Shown here: positions 11,601-26,600 of the stretch, one piece after another
Layout: each line of letters begins with the position of its first letter
How positions within the stretch are numbered: the stretch's first letter is position 1
Source of the DNA: Ixodes scapularis
Lineage: Eukaryota > Arthropoda > Arachnida > Ixodida > Ixodidae
Assembly (NCBI RefSeq): GCF_016920785.2
Contig: NW_024609835.1
Coordinates: 178,867,109 to 178,931,108 of the forward strand
Length of the DNA stretch: 64,000 bases
Direction of reading: 5' to 3'
Notes under the pieces: model-generated
The model's input: only the letters and a program-made list of their open reading frames with translations
What the model was told of the DNA's origin: nothing
Database searches by the model: none
Position numbers and translations under genes: made by a program

Positions 11601-14600
11601 TAAATTCCTTTGGGGTTAATATTTCTAAATTTTGAAGTGCTGAGCTCATTTCATATTCTAGAAAAAGTCGCTGGCAACGAAAGGAAGAGTTTCAAGTCAA
11701 TGAATAGAATGTTGAGAGTTGGAGCGTTGAGAATGGAGTGTGAAACTTGTCCCGTCTGAAGGCTTCAGACGGGGCAACTTTCCCAGCAACTTTGGTGTTG
11801 CTGGCGAGTTGTTCCCTGACTTTCCCTAGACCCTGGTGCTGCGACACGAATTGCTCGGATCGCGTCTGGCTCAAAACGGACGAGCAACTCGGACAACTTG
11901 GAGACGTTTGAAACGGCAGGAACCAATTAGGGATGCAATATTTTCATGTGACCATGGTGGTGATGATGACTAAAGACTTGGTTTTGGTTTGAAATTAATC
12001 GTTTTTGGAAATGAACCATTTCAGAAAGTATTCTCAACGTCATTTAAAGATATCAAAACATGTTTAATATAGAGCGTAACTGCACTTCTAAATAGTGCAA
12101 GAAAAATCAAATTTAGTGATTGGCGATGGCAAATCGTAGCAATTTGGCTGCTGCGTGTGAACGCGGGCAGCCCATGTTGCTGGTGTTACTACATCAAGTT
12201 TCTGGTAGAAATTGTCCTGTCTGAAGCGGGCCTTATTGCTTCCCTGTCACTCTGGCACAGCTCTGCCAAGGTTTGAAGAGCAGCCGAGGGACATGCGGCT
12301 GTTCCCGGGGCAGACGGCATACTTCCCCTGCTCGGCCTTTGCGGTCCCTTCGGCCAGCGTGGTGTGGCTCAAGGACCAGCAGCCCCTGCAGCTGGACCCC
12401 TCCCGGATGCTGGTGCTGCCCAGCGGGGCCCTCGAGATTGACGGGGTGCAGACCACCGATGAGGGGGCCTACCAGTGCACCGCCTACAATGCCGACAAGA
12501 ACCGGATCAGCTCTGCGGGGAACCTCTTCGTCAGCTTGTCCTACGGTGAGGGGTCAGAGGTTCTCTCTTCATGTGCACTCTCTGCGCAAGCATATTTGTC
12601 CAGTTCTATGGTGGCTCCTGTTTCCATGGTCACCGACTGCTTGACAAACGCGGGATGTAGCAACTATTATGCTCACATTTCTTGCTTCGTGATTCATTCT
12701 CTGACATTCCTATCAGTGAATACCGCAATCTCATTGGCTGCGGAGTGGTAATAAGATGCTCGGGACTCGTTGAGCCGTGCGTTTCTTAGGCTGTCGGTGA
12801 CCATTGAAGCGTGTCTTCCAAATTTCAGTTGCAACTGTCTTGCAACTGGGGGATGAATGGTTCTGAGGGAATGTGCAGAATTGGTTGCGGTTTTGAATGG
12901 AGCATGTGCATTGCTGAGAATTCTACCTCGGAAAAGTAGGCTGGATTGAAGAGAGAAGGTATGCTTGAGTGAGGGAACTGGGGATGCCATATGTCGCCAA
13001 GCTGTGTGGCTAGAGATGCCAGGATGACATGGTATAATTACGAGCTATTGTACTGGGTTTTCTGCACATCACAGCTGCATTGTACAAATGCATACCTCCT
13101 TAGTCTTTGCCTTTAACCAGTCTGTACATGCGGGTGGCTCAGAATGGGCAAGTCCAAAACACTAACAAAAGCATTTTCTTCGTTTGATGGAAGTTTTTTG
13201 GGTTTGGCTCTTAAATAATTTTTTGGTGAGCTTAGGTTTCTGAAAGTATGCTACCTTTAAGATGTGTGGATGAATGATTTATTGATAGTAATTTATAAAC
13301 GGTAATTGAGAGCCCACAGCCTCTTTACTACTGCTAAAGAGCTCTAACCACTGGATCCCAATGCTGGCAGTTTGTTTTTCATAATTTTCTCATTTCAACA
13401 TTTCAATTATGTGATTTATTAATGTACACATTAGACTCGTGTGCTCTATGAAACCTCGTTAAAAATAGTAAAGTGCTTTGTAAATAAGTCCTATATTCAA
13501 ACTCCTGCACAAGTTACTAAATGAAGTGTCTCTCCCAGGCTCTTGCTGTCACTCGTGCTTTCCTCTCTACCTTGACACGGCACTTTGAGGTTGGAGCTGC
13601 AGGAACTTTTTTCTTTGCAGGATATTTTATCTTTGTCCCGTATGTCAGGTAATTCTAATGACCAGATCCCCATTTTTCTTTTTATTAGAGTTAGAGTTAT
13701 GGTCCAAGATTGTTTTTCCAAAACACTCATAACCTGGTGTTTCTACAGTAGCTAGTATGAGGTTCATGTAAACAACTCCAGTTTTTCTCCTCTTTGTAGA
13801 TGATGCCAATAAGATATCTGCTCCAATTTTTGTGGCAGCCCCACGGAATATAGTAGTCGTGAAAGGAACAAACATGACTCTCGACTGTGCTGCAAATGGA
13901 AACCCTCGTCCGAACCTGACGTGGCTCAAGGATGGTGTAACCATCGACATGTCGTAAGTCTTGTTTCAATTACCTTACTAGAAGTACCGTGCACAACTGG
14001 CATCCTTTGCATTTGCCAGCTCATGAAGTAAGGATGCTTTGTTTGTGTAACAAATAAGTTAAACCCACAATTACAATTGAAAACGATCGTGTTGGTTAAT
14101 AAATACCTCGTCCTCGCTGTTTTTATACTTTCAAGTTTTGTAAGTTAAACCCTGTTTATTGTTTCAGTAGTGATTAATATCAAACTTAGTTTATGAATGG
14201 GATTGAATCAAACTCTCCTTTATTGGTCCCTCTGGGTGTCCTTACATGGTTACAAAACTTCAATATTCGAGAGTATATAGAAAAGACAGAACAGTGTTAA
14301 AAGGCGTTCAAGATGACTCGGGTGAAGACGGATAATGGAAATGAAACGTACAGAGGAAACAGGGCGCAGGATACTCTAAAGAAATTTGCCTATGAGTATT
14401 TGAAATGTATTGCTTGACTAATGTTGGGTTGTTTTTTTGCATTTGTGTAGGCTTCTTGATAGCAGGTTTAGAAAAGTCGGAGTAGGAAGTCTGCAAATTG
14501 AAAATATCCAGGAAGCGGACGAAGGAACCTACATGTGCAGAGCAGAAAATCACGAAGACTCTGTGGATGCCAGTGCCACCATTGAAATTCAAGGTATGTC

Positions 14601-17600
14601 AACGTTGGAGAACAATGGAAGTCTTTTTCCTATAAATTTCTTAACTTATACAGGACACTGCACTCCGGACATTTTAACTGTTGCTCTATTTCAGTGTGTC
14701 CACATACGGCATACTTAGTCACATAATAAAATGGTTCTTGAGAATGTGGCACTAGCAATCTTGCAGTTGTGCAGGATCTTCGTCTTGAATACGTTTCAGA
14801 GCTGTCCGTATTCGGGGCAGTTGTTATGGCATTGCCCAGGATGAGCTTAAAAGTGTAACCCACCGACCAGCAAGAGCAATATATTTGTAGCACAGCTGTA
14901 GTCACCGGCAAAATGAGAACGGCAAGGCGTGTCTTTGGAGCACCAGGCCTTCAACGCGCGCTCCATGTCTTCCGTCGTGCGCTGGCTATTTACACGTGCT
15001 GGAGGTGCACGAGACTTTGGAGCGTTGTTGAAGGTAGGAGCTCACATTGCAGGCAGGACCCCCAACTGAACCTTCTCTCCGCCATTATCACCTCGTCAGT
15101 GACTATAGCTACCGTAAAATACCGGGAAAGTGCCCACTCAAAATTTAGAGATAATCACAAAAAAATGGGGGATGGGCGCTTGTCTGGTGATCACTTTTAA
15201 GGCCCGTTCACACTCTTGCGACCTTTTAAACCTGGGTTTCTTAAAACTTCTTAAACCAGAGAATACACTGGCACCATCTATTGGGAAGCACTGTAAACTC
15301 GGCGGTCGGGCATATTTTTTTTATTTCTCGCGCATTATCCTTTCTTCGCTCGAAAAACTTTTGTCAATGTTATAAACGAGCCTTTCTATGGGTATTACGC
15401 ACATTTGACCTCGGAAATCCCGCAAAACCTTCGCTCTTGTGAAATGTAGTTCCAGGGTCACCGCATAGATGGCGCCACAATGCCAATGTGTTCTCTCATT
15501 TTAAAAACATTTAAGAAGTTTTAAGAGATCTCGTCTTTCTCAGTCGTACTCGGTCGCAAGAGTGTGAACGGGCCTTTACATATCAATGTAATGTTTATAT
15601 TTTCTCACATCTTACAAATTTGGGAATGGGCGCTTAGTGTGGAACGGGCGGATGCACGGTATTCTACATTATATACTAAAAGAGAGCACTTTCTCCTACC
15701 CTTTTGGGTGTGTCGTGTTTTACGTGGTCCGTTTTAATATTTTCTTCCGTGAAACTACAAACATGGTTTAAACGTCCTTATTGCTCTCTATTCAGTTTGT
15801 TAACTTATTTGAAAATAAATTTTATAAATACCTTACAAATATGATTTTACCGGAAAGCTTTTTAGATTGTTTCTATTTAAAGTTTTGGCACCTTTGTATA
15901 GAGAGCTTTAGATATATAATACACACCTCACCATTTAAAAGAATGTTTTTGTTGCCAGATTTGGAAAAAAACTGAGAACCTTCATGTGGGCACTGTCTTA
16001 ATTCGATGAATGGTGCGAGCTGTGGCAGGTTTAATTTGTTAACCATATATTTTTTGCCAGAAATTTCATAATGACAAACCTGGTTGGTTTAGTTTCAAGC
16101 CCGTTATAAGCAAAATCACCTTGGTTCCGCGAATGAAATTGCAAACTTCTTTTTCTTCTCCTCACCTTCCAGTTCCTCCAAGGTTCAGAAAGAAACCGAA
16201 GAACAAGTTTGCATACGAGAAGGAAGACGTTGAGTTTGAGTGCGAGGTGTACGGAAAGCCGGAGCCCTCGGTGCAGTGGTTCCGTAACGGGGAAGCCATC
16301 ATCCAGAGTGAATACTTCCAAATCGTCAACGGCAACAGCTTGAGGATACTGGGTCTCGTGGACTCCGACCGAGGAATGTACCAGTGCTTCGGCTCCAACC
16401 CGGCCGGTAATGTCCAGACATCGGCCCAACTCGTGGTTCTCGACCCAGGTATACCTTCGCTCCAAAACTGACACAAATTTAAAATAAGCTGATCCTTTAA
16501 CCACTGGCAGCTTAATAAACATAGGGCAGGCTGGGTTTCGAGCATCTCATTATCGCTTTGTAGCCAATGAACTTGGGGCATTAGTCGAATAAGAATGGCA
16601 AAGAATGAATTATGAAACGAGAAGCGAGGGCATAATAAGCCATGCCCTGGGTTTTTTAGTTGTCTGTGGTTATAACTGCATGTAACTTTTCTTGAGAGTT
16701 ACTTAAATATTAATTGTGCATTCCTTTTTTTTTTCCCCCTTTGTCACTGCTCCTTCTCTCTCTATCGATAACAAAACTAAACTTCCTGCGTGCGGCGCAA
16801 CGCCCCATTCTTCACCTTTTCTGAACTTCACCTACTCTTTCACTTCTCTCATTGACTGACCAAATTGCATTCTCTCAAAAATTAACCCCATCTCTGTGCC
16901 ACTAAATGCAAACTACCTGTCGCCCTCTGCTTTGACCGATCCCTGGCGATGCTAACCCAGACTCTCCCCACCCTGGCACCCGTGCTTCCTTTACTACTCC
17001 CTACCTGGAATACTCAGGGGAGCTGCACAGGGGCAAGAACGTCCCCTCCGCCCCTCGGGAGGTCATGGCACGGCTCGTGTCCACTCGCTTTGCCACGCTC
17101 TCGTGGACGGTGCCCGAGAAAGTGGACGGAAGCATCCTCGCCTACTCCGTCTACTACAAGGAGGAAGGCTCCAGCCGGTCAGTGGTGGTCCTTGAACCTT
17201 GATCGATGAGGATGGTCGTCATGCTGTAGGGTGGCGGTGCAGCCCTGGAAGGTTCATTTCTCTTCGCGTTTCACACATAATGATGCTGGTTCCTCTCGGT
17301 TTATATTTGTGTCTGAATGAAATTATACCTAATTGAGTGTGCAGAGAATTTCTTTTCATTTGGAGGCACCATAGCATCCTTCCTTTATGAACTGCTTCCA
17401 TCATGTACTGAAAGGGATGTTGGTGGCAGTAATGGTTTTATGAAAAATTGCAAACAACCACACAAAGTGTGCTGCGATTGACAGCGATAGTTGCTGCATT
17501 GCAGAAAGGCACGTTGAAGGAGATTTGCCTTCAGCCAGTGTGCTGTACAATGTTTGCAATGGGTTCTTTGCTTTCAGTGGAATTGATGTAGGAGATGTAC

Positions 17601-20600
17601 TACGTGAAATGTATGCTTTGGTGGAACGATTGTGCGAGATGTTGCATGTGTTGAAGAAGGACACAGAGCCTGTAGAGGCACGGAGGGTGCATGAGGATGA
17701 AACCTGGGTGGAGTGGGGAGGCAAGGGAGTGCGTTCGCACAGCGAGACCATGTGGGTATTTCTCAACAACGGCTGCCAAGGGGTGAGGAGGAGGAGCTAA
17801 AAGGTTACAAGGGGAAAGCGGTGCAGGAGTAAGAACAGCAGTGGCCTACAGAGGGAAAGGGAGAGGGGAGCGAGAGAGAGGCTTACCATGTGTGAGGAAT
17901 GACGGGGAGATGGAGAGCAGTACTTTTGCTGTAGAGTAGGGGTTTTGCATTCGTACATGATGAGCATTCTTTGCTGAGAAGGGGCACTGACAGCTATTGC
18001 TGCAAAATACATATATGAAGCAAATGAGTCAGCATTTGCACATTTTTCATTCCCTAGCCCAGGTGTCAAAAGGGAGAAGGGTAAAAGGAGAATCATATAC
18101 TTTTTCTCTGGTGTTTTCTTCCCCACCCCTTTCCAATATCTGAGTTTGGTTCCCATTGATACACTTTTGGAAATGTACTAAAGGCTACTGCTAGTTGAAA
18201 GATATGCATATGTTGTTCGGTTCCTGTTGTCTCTTTATCTTCTCATCACACATATTCCTTTTTCAGGATGGTCAGTGGTTAGCTCTGTACATTGCGATCA
18301 TAAATGTGCAATGAATTGAATACTGCAAACCACTTTAGCTTGCACAACGTTTCACAAATTTTCCAAAGTGTGGATTCGGGGAACATTTTGCAGACAAAAT
18401 ATTTCGCAATTGCGAGTGGCATGCTATGTATTTGTAACCATGGGGTAATTCTCGTGTGTAATAAATTTCTCACAATTCTTTTTTTTTTTGCTAGAGTTGC
18501 AGAAATTATATTTCTACAAAAATTAAGCCATTGACAGTACGCTTTATTCTTGACAAGTGGTTGGGCTGTAAACAGCTACCTGACAGGTGGTTGATCAAAG
18601 ATAGGTAAAAAGAGGAGGAAAGAGAAGCAATTGGAGAGGTGATGATGGAGAGTTGCCTGCAAGGTGCTTTGTGGATGTGTTTAGTTCATCTGGAAGTGGC
18701 AGTTACTAATGAATTGGCTCGTGGGATAAGGTCAGTCTGATGGAGTCAAGGCCCGTTCACACTCTTGCAACCGAGTACGACTGAGAGAGACGAGACTTGT
18801 TAAAACCTCTTAAAATTTCTTAGGGCGAGAGAACACACTGGCACGCTGGCGCCATCTGTGCGGTGACCCTGGAACTGCATTTCACAAGAGCGAAGGTTTT
18901 GCGGTATTTCCGAGATCAAATGTGCGTAATACCTATGAGAAAGGCTCTTTTATAATGTTGACAAAAGTTTTCTTGAGCCAAGAAAGAAAAGAGAATGCGC
19001 GAGAGGAAAAGAAATTATGCCGGACTGCCAAGTTTACACTGCTACCCAATAGATAGCGCCAGTGTGTCCTCGCGTTGTAAGAGGTTTTAAGGAACCCAGT
19101 TTTACGAGGTCGCAAGAGTGTGAACGAGCCTTTACTGTTAAAGCTACTGACATATTTCTTTTGAGTTTGATAGCTAAAGCATGCTTGGAAAATATTGATT
19201 TATTTTTATTTCATATCTCAGGTGTGAGACACTAATCTGCATATATCTCATTGTACGCATTAAGTATTAGTACCATAGTTCCACAGAAAATAGTCTACTA
19301 GAAATGGTTTCTTGCACCAGACAGCACATACATTGATTTCACATTTTTATGGTTCTGTTTTTGCTTTCTAGCTATTTATTGTTTGCAGTTAGTAGTTGCA
19401 TGAAGGATTTCAGAAGTCTTCATATATTACACCTCATTTCCTTTCAGTGAGCGTGTGCTCAACACGACGAGGCAAAGCTTGGAAGAGATCATCATCCCGG
19501 GACTGAGGCCAGCCACCAAGTATTTTTTTCGAGTTGTCGCCTACAACGAACAGGGTCCGGGAAACAGTTCCCCAGAACTGGAAGTGGAAACAAGCCCGGA
19601 AGGTACTGTGCACGTTCCTTCTTGCTAGTTTAACGGTGCATGCTAACAATCCTCAATGCAAAGGCAGTTACTTTAGTTGCACAATAAATTAATAAATGAT
19701 CCAAGAAGCAGAACTGCAGGGTAATTAATTCTTCTTGCTTCGTAATGTCATATAATATAACTATATAGCATCAGAATGTTAAAATGGGCTAGTTGGTTGT
19801 TCATGACTGGAAGGAAGCGCCGAAAGTTGGGGACAAAAGAAGTGTCATCGTTACCTACTTCAGCTATATAGCATGTTTGAAAAACCATGCCTGGTTATAT
19901 TCTTTCTTGAAGGAGCTGTGCTACAGTTTCAGTGCTTTGCTTAAATAATTTGGGACTTGGTGTTTCGACCTTTCTGAAGTAAAGAACAAAAAAACACTTT
20001 TGCCTGCATGTCCTAGTTTTTATTTTAAAAATGGGCAAAGATTGAGGTTTTCGGCGCTTCTCAACTTTTTCATCATCTTCCGAGTCAAGTGCGCTGTGAC
20101 ATCAATGGGGGCGGCGCGGGGTTCCGGTGAAGGTCTCTCTCTAGAGCCATCGGTGAGCAGCGAGAATTCATCCGCTCGCGACCGCGTGACCACGTGCTGG
20201 CGGGTGCTGTGGTGAAAGGAGGAAAGTCTCATCCGGGTCTGGCCATACCCGTCCGGCCCTGTCCCCCTCCCCCTCCGGCTTCTGGCGGCTGTTCGCGGTA
20301 GCAGATAGAGCTGACGGTTTTGTGGACCTAGGATAGATGGCGCCACTAAATCTCCGTATAATAAAAGTTTTGTCGATGATACCAGGTTTTTGACGCATTT
20401 ATATTTATGTTGGAACGGCAAGATTTATAGAAAAGTTACCTTTTATCGAGCAGGTATTCGCACAACTTGCTATCTTTCTACAACACCCCCGTTGACATCA
20501 TGCCACGTTTTTCTCGCGGCTGCAGGTTGGGGAATATTCTAACTTTTGCCTCGCGGTTACGTGGTGGAATTGCAACATTTCGATGGAAGGAGGTATGTTT

Positions 20601-23600
20601 TCTGTCTTTTGTGACAAGGTGAACAATTTAAAAAATAGAAGATGCCAATTCTTTCAACGCCAAAATTGTTGCACAGCTCCTTTAATATTCTATATGAATT
20701 TTTAGTATATGGATGTTTAAGGTAAAATACATACTGAATTCTGTATGATACTCTGCGAATATCCACTGTGTTTGCACAATACCTCAGGACTGGGTTAAAT
20801 TTACCCAACTGTCACTCTGCGAAAATTGAACTACTTACAGTATAAGAAATGGAAAGTTACAATGCTTTTGCCATTCAATCTGACCGAGTTGGATTTGTCG
20901 TTCCGACAGGTGAAATCCTTTCAAGTCAACTTATTAACCTTTCAGAGATGACGCAACTAGCCGAGATTCTTTTGCTTTTCTAAATGCTGATATGTACTTC
21001 ATCCTTTGGTCATCCACATTTCTCTCTCTCTCTCTTCTTTTTCTTTTCACAGTGAACATATTTTGTCTACATAACAGTGCTACGGAGCACTGCCATGACT
21101 TTCGAACTTGTGCGATGGCATTTTTTTATTCTTGATTCTTACGCGCGTACCACTTCTACAAGCAGTATCTGTAATTGCAGTGCAAACCACTTACAGCGAT
21201 ACCACATATAACATTGTACCGCCTATAACGATCAGTTTCTAGAGTTTCTAGACTGGAAATGATCAGTTTCTAGTCCAGATACAACGATAATCGGTTATAA
21301 CGATTGAAATTTCGGGTCTTCTCCTTATCGTTATAAGTGGGTTACACTGTAATACTAAAACTACTAATGATCTACTGCAGGGGTTCTCAAACTGGATTTC
21401 GGGGAACACAGGGGTTCCACGAGCTGGTCTCATGCGTTCCGCGAACACCCATTTTGCAACCCCCCCCCCCCACGCTGCAGGCTACGCGGCAGGACCATGC
21501 AAAGCGCCTTGATCTCACTTTATACTGACATCGCGATTCATATGGTGGGAATATATGGGAAGCAACACAAGCAAAATTGCCTAAAATTGTGCATCTGTTG
21601 CTTCTTGGTCGGCAAATATGGAGGGGGGGGGGGGGGGGGAGTGTTCCGCGGCAGTTTCTGAGGCTTCCTGGGGTTCCGTGAGACCAAAAAGTTTGAGAAC
21701 CCCTGATCTACTGTACTGTTCTTCATCCTTCTGCACCCTCTACACAGCAAGCTATGGTGCGTCTGACATATAACGTCTCCCTTTCGATGTGTAATGTCCA
21801 AAAATGGACCTTCAAGGTATTGTGAATAAATAAATAAATGTGGAACGAGAGCCCAGGAGTGACCCTGACTGGCCCGTTTCCCAGTGAGCATCCCGGGGCC
21901 ACCCCACAACCTGAAGGCGGTGCCGACATCCCCAACGGCCATCCGGGTGTTCTGGGAGGCCCCTGAGGGCCGCAGCAAGGAGACAGCCCAGCACTACCAG
22001 CTCTCCTACCAGGAGGCAGGCACCACGGAGGAGGAGGAGCGCAGGGTGACCACCGCGGAAACCTGGTACCACCTCAAGAACCTCAAGAAGTACACCGAGT
22101 ACAACATCTGGATCACGGCCGTCAACCAGAATGGCTCTGGCATCAGCTCCGAGGAGACCCTGGCACGCACTTTCTCCGACGGTGAGCCTTCTGTCCTCCG
22201 GAACCTTTATTGTAAGGGAACTGAAACTCTGCGTACGTACAACAATCTTTTGGAGCAATTAGTGGCCGCTGTAAGAGAAAATAAAGGGTTAGAAAAGGTG
22301 CCGGAACTTCATGGTAAAGGAAACATTTTTTTTATTTCTATTTGACTAACGTTTTGAGTCTAAATGTGTTCTGTGCCTGCTTGTTTTCTGGCCCCCGTTG
22401 GCAATTCATTATGGTTGGCTGGCCATATGCCGTACGGAGAAGTTGGTGGGCAGGACGTGTTTGTTAAAAGGTTGTCTTATCGTTTAGAACAATGTTCTCA
22501 AGCATTTCTCTCTGAAAAAATGCCAGTCATTCTTGATCAATATTGCCGAGGAGCTCCTCCCGATCTCGGCATTGATGTAGAAGTGCAGAAGCCTACAAGC
22601 TTTGTCAGCAATTCCTACAATAGTGTTTGACTCATGGTTATGCATCAGTGGACGACTCATTTTCTAAAATACTGCTTTTTGTTTTGTACTTTTATTATCT
22701 TTTGTTTGTGTTTGTAATGTTTCGCACTCTGTAATATATTTTGTTATGTTTTGTACTTTAATAATCTAATACAGTGGTTCTCAAATGGAGGTTCGCGGAC
22801 CCTTTGGGGTTCACAAAGATATTCTAGGAATCCATGAGAAAACACAACTAAAAGTTATCTTTTTTTTAGATTGAGAAAACATTCCAATTTTTTATGGGGT
22901 TTCTTGTGCTATGTCAAAGAGAGAAGGCTACTTCACACTAGCATTTAGTTATATCTATTTATTACATCATTATCATAATTAACCTTTTCAGTTCCCCTTA
23001 CCACGAAGGGGTTCCCCCCATCATCTTGCTGATTGACAAGGAGCCTGCGAAACATCAATGGTTGAGAACCACTGATCTAATATATCCTCACCGCTTTTGC
23101 CCTACTTTTAGCGTAAAAATCAACACACTAGATCCTAAATTTTTATTGATTTACATTTACCATGACAATCTTTGTGCGGTGATGCTATTTTAAGTGTAAT
23201 TTATTACAGCAGAACTGTTAAGGGCTAGTTTCCCCAGTATCGTGTCCGCCAGCAGACGAATGATGACACAAAACTCTGGATAGCTGCCACCATCTATAAG
23301 CGACGGTGGCAACCTTTCCAGCCTTTCCACTCTGGCTTGCCGACTTGCGGCCGGCCATTACTTCATTCCCAGCATAGTACAGCTTTGCTGATCTTCCTTC
23401 TTCACCAGAGTGGAAAGGCTGAAAAGTTTTTATATTGGGCTTAGAGAACAGCAAAAATTGTTCTACGTAAGGACGGTGACCTGAATACAGCATCAAATTT
23501 CAGGCCTATTTCTTTAACTAGTGCAACATGTAAATCGTTAGAGGGAAAAGTTATTACGCATATTTTATGTCACCTAGAAAAAAACATAATCTCATTTATA

Positions 23601-26600
23601 AAACTCGGCACGGTTTTAGAAAGCCAATGTCGACCACAACCCAGCTCATTAAATTTAGACATGACTTAGGTGAGACAATTAATGGAAGGGGACAGGAGAC
23701 AATTAATGGAAGGGGACAGACTGATATAATTTACTTAGACTTTTCTAAGGCGTTTGACAGGGTAGTTCGTTCAAAATTGCTGGCAAAGCTTTCCAACATT
23801 TTCAAAAACTCGCAAATTTTAAATTGGATAACTGCTTATTTAAGAGACAGAAGCCAATATGTTCACTATAATAAAATTGACTCCGATAAGCTATCGACTA
23901 CTTCAGGAGTACCCCCAGGGCTCCGTGCTTGAGCCACTTTTGCTTTTGGTTTTCATTAACGACATATAATTGAACATGAATGTCCCACTTAGAACGTTAA
24001 TTTGCAGATGATTGTATTGTAATAACAAAATTAAGGAACCACGACGACAACAGGAAGCTTTGGGGGCAATATTGAATTGGTCTAAAATGTGGCAAATGAA
24101 GCTAAACTATGATATGACAGCCGTCATGACAGTCTTGTCTAAAAAAGAGCCAATCCAATTTAATTACTTGAAGGACAACCTTTCAGATGAGTCAAGGATT
24201 TAGGACTTGTTTTTAGTAGTAAACTCATCTGGAACCAGCACTTGAAAGCAACTGTTAATAAAGCGAGGGGGATTTTGTTTGTGTTGAGAAGGAAATTAAA
24301 ATTTGCTGATTCAGATACTAAACTTATTGCCCATAAAAGTTTTGTTAGACCTCTGTTAGAATACGACAGCTCAATGTGGCACCTTTAAACACAAAATGGT
24401 ATTCTCAGGCTTGAAAGTATTCAGAAAATAGCTGCTCGATTTATTTTTAATAATTTTCGTACAGGAACCTCATCTACAGAATTGCTTCTCAGGGTGGAGC
24501 TTCTGCCATTGCAAATAAGAGCAAAACTTGATAGATTAAAAGTACTGTATAATGTTCTTAACGGCCTTATTCAAATCGAAAGCTCTGGCTACTTAGAACC
24601 ATTATCGACAGGACGCCTAAACCATACTAGAGCGTGAAAACAATATAGGTTTAAGAATGACTGTTTTAGATATTCTTTCTTTCCTCAGGCAATTCAAGAT
24701 TGGAATGAGCTACCAAACAATGTTGTCATCTTAACACCTGTTGAAAATTTCATTACTTCTGTGAAAATTTTACTTAGCTGAGTTTTTCCTTTTTCTGTTT
24801 CTGTTTCTATTTATGACTGTAAATTTTGTTGTATGGTGTGCCCACTCCTCCTAAGGCTCCTTGAGCGGAGCCAGTAATATTAGTAAATAAATAAGAAATA
24901 AATAATATTATATTGCTAAAAATATTTGTGACCAATTTGCAACAACTTTTGAAGACTAATTAATTAAAATTATTGTATAACATAAAAAGCAACAAGAATA
25001 GTATCACTGCACAAAGCATGTCTTGGTGAATGCAAACCTGTAAAATTTCTTGATATATTCTGAAAAATTTTATGCCAATGACCTGTAAGGTAGGCCTACT
25101 TAAAATAACAGATTTATCGATAAGTCAGAATCTAGTACATCTAGATGAAAGCTAATAGCATATTTTAAAATTACCCCTGAAAAATACATAGAAGAACTCT
25201 TTATTTTTGGGCAGGGGCTGCCGAGAAAATTTGGGAGCTGAGGTCCGAGTTTGGGATTCTATGGTCTAGTAAATTTGTACTCTAATAATCTAATATATCA
25301 TGTCAGAATATAATAATGCACTAAACCTTTACAAATTACACATTGATTTCTCACTACTTTTCCCCCCACTTTTGTTGTTATCACTGCTGTAAACAACTTT
25401 GTTTGGGTTTGATATTTTAATAAATTTTGCTAAGAGCACCTTTCAAAAATATTTAGCAGGTACAAGATTTTGTGATTGGGGTGGAATGCCATGTGTTCGT
25501 TACCATGGTCTGCCGCATTCATGTGACAAGCTTTTTCAACATTTTGTTAATATAGAAAGTTTGTGAAAATAGACTTTTGCAAAAATGAAGTAATTTACAG
25601 AATGTGCCTACATTCTAAGATGATTCAGATACGCGTCTTTTTTTTTTCACGCTGCTTTAATATTTGTATTTGCCAGACATCTACAAGTAGAACGTCCATA
25701 TGTGAAATTTTCAAAGCCGTAATTTTTTATTAACCAAATGCTTCCGGCAATCAAGTTGGACATGTTGCGGGAGATTCTGGTTAATGCCATCGCTGTGATC
25801 AACAATTGTTGCGCATATGCAATGGTCTGTTTAGGGCTAACCTTCAACGTGATGTTCTTGCAGCTCCCTCAGAAATTCCACAAAATGTCACCCTGGAAGC
25901 AGCAAGTTCTACAGTAAGTGTTTGCTCTTTTGTTGTTTGTGTAAACTCCATGTTGATGGACAGTAATTTGCCTACCTTAAACTTCCGAACAAATGCCATT
26001 TCCTAAGGGGGCCCACTACATCAAGTATTGCAATGCCCACTGGGAATCTTTACAAATGTTGGTTGTCCTGTGCTCCTCCGTGTTTTATTCTTTCGATTTT
26101 AAGCGCTATATACTATTACCAGCTAAAAAACAAGGTACCCCATACCGCATAGGTTAGTGAAAGGTGAAGGGCGATGCCATGACACCAATCGAAGCACAAA
26201 TGTTGCACAGGTATGAATGTACAATGGATAGCATCATTTTTGCCAATATGGCTTGGTAAAAATAAAAGATGTGCGCTGCACGGCCGCTTGGTGCACACGG
26301 CAGTCAAGCATGTGCCAAGAACAGCACAAGATGAGCTTATGATTCATGCCTTCATATTCCTTCGTAACAGTACTAAAACAAAAGTGAGAACTTGTGTTGT
26401 GTTCAATGAGGGAATCAGAAATTTGAAAAAGTAGAAATAAAGAAATGACAGCTTTGCTTATTTCGATGAGCAGACACACGTAATTGCATTCACTATTCAA
26501 TTGGGCATCAGCTTGTATAAGCTAGCCAATGGCAGTAGTGTGCTGGCTAAGGTTGGTTGCAATACCACCAAGCCGATGCTGCCGGAGCTACTCACAAAGC

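Noticed and set aside
12273..12644. Alternative frame over Ig2
   Set aside because: Shadow of the GC-rich Ig2 exon. Only the other frame has the Cys-Trp-Cys Ig pattern and correct splice phases.
16031..16522. 163-codon minus-strand frame over Ig4
   Set aside because: Antisense shadow of exon f with no motif of its own.
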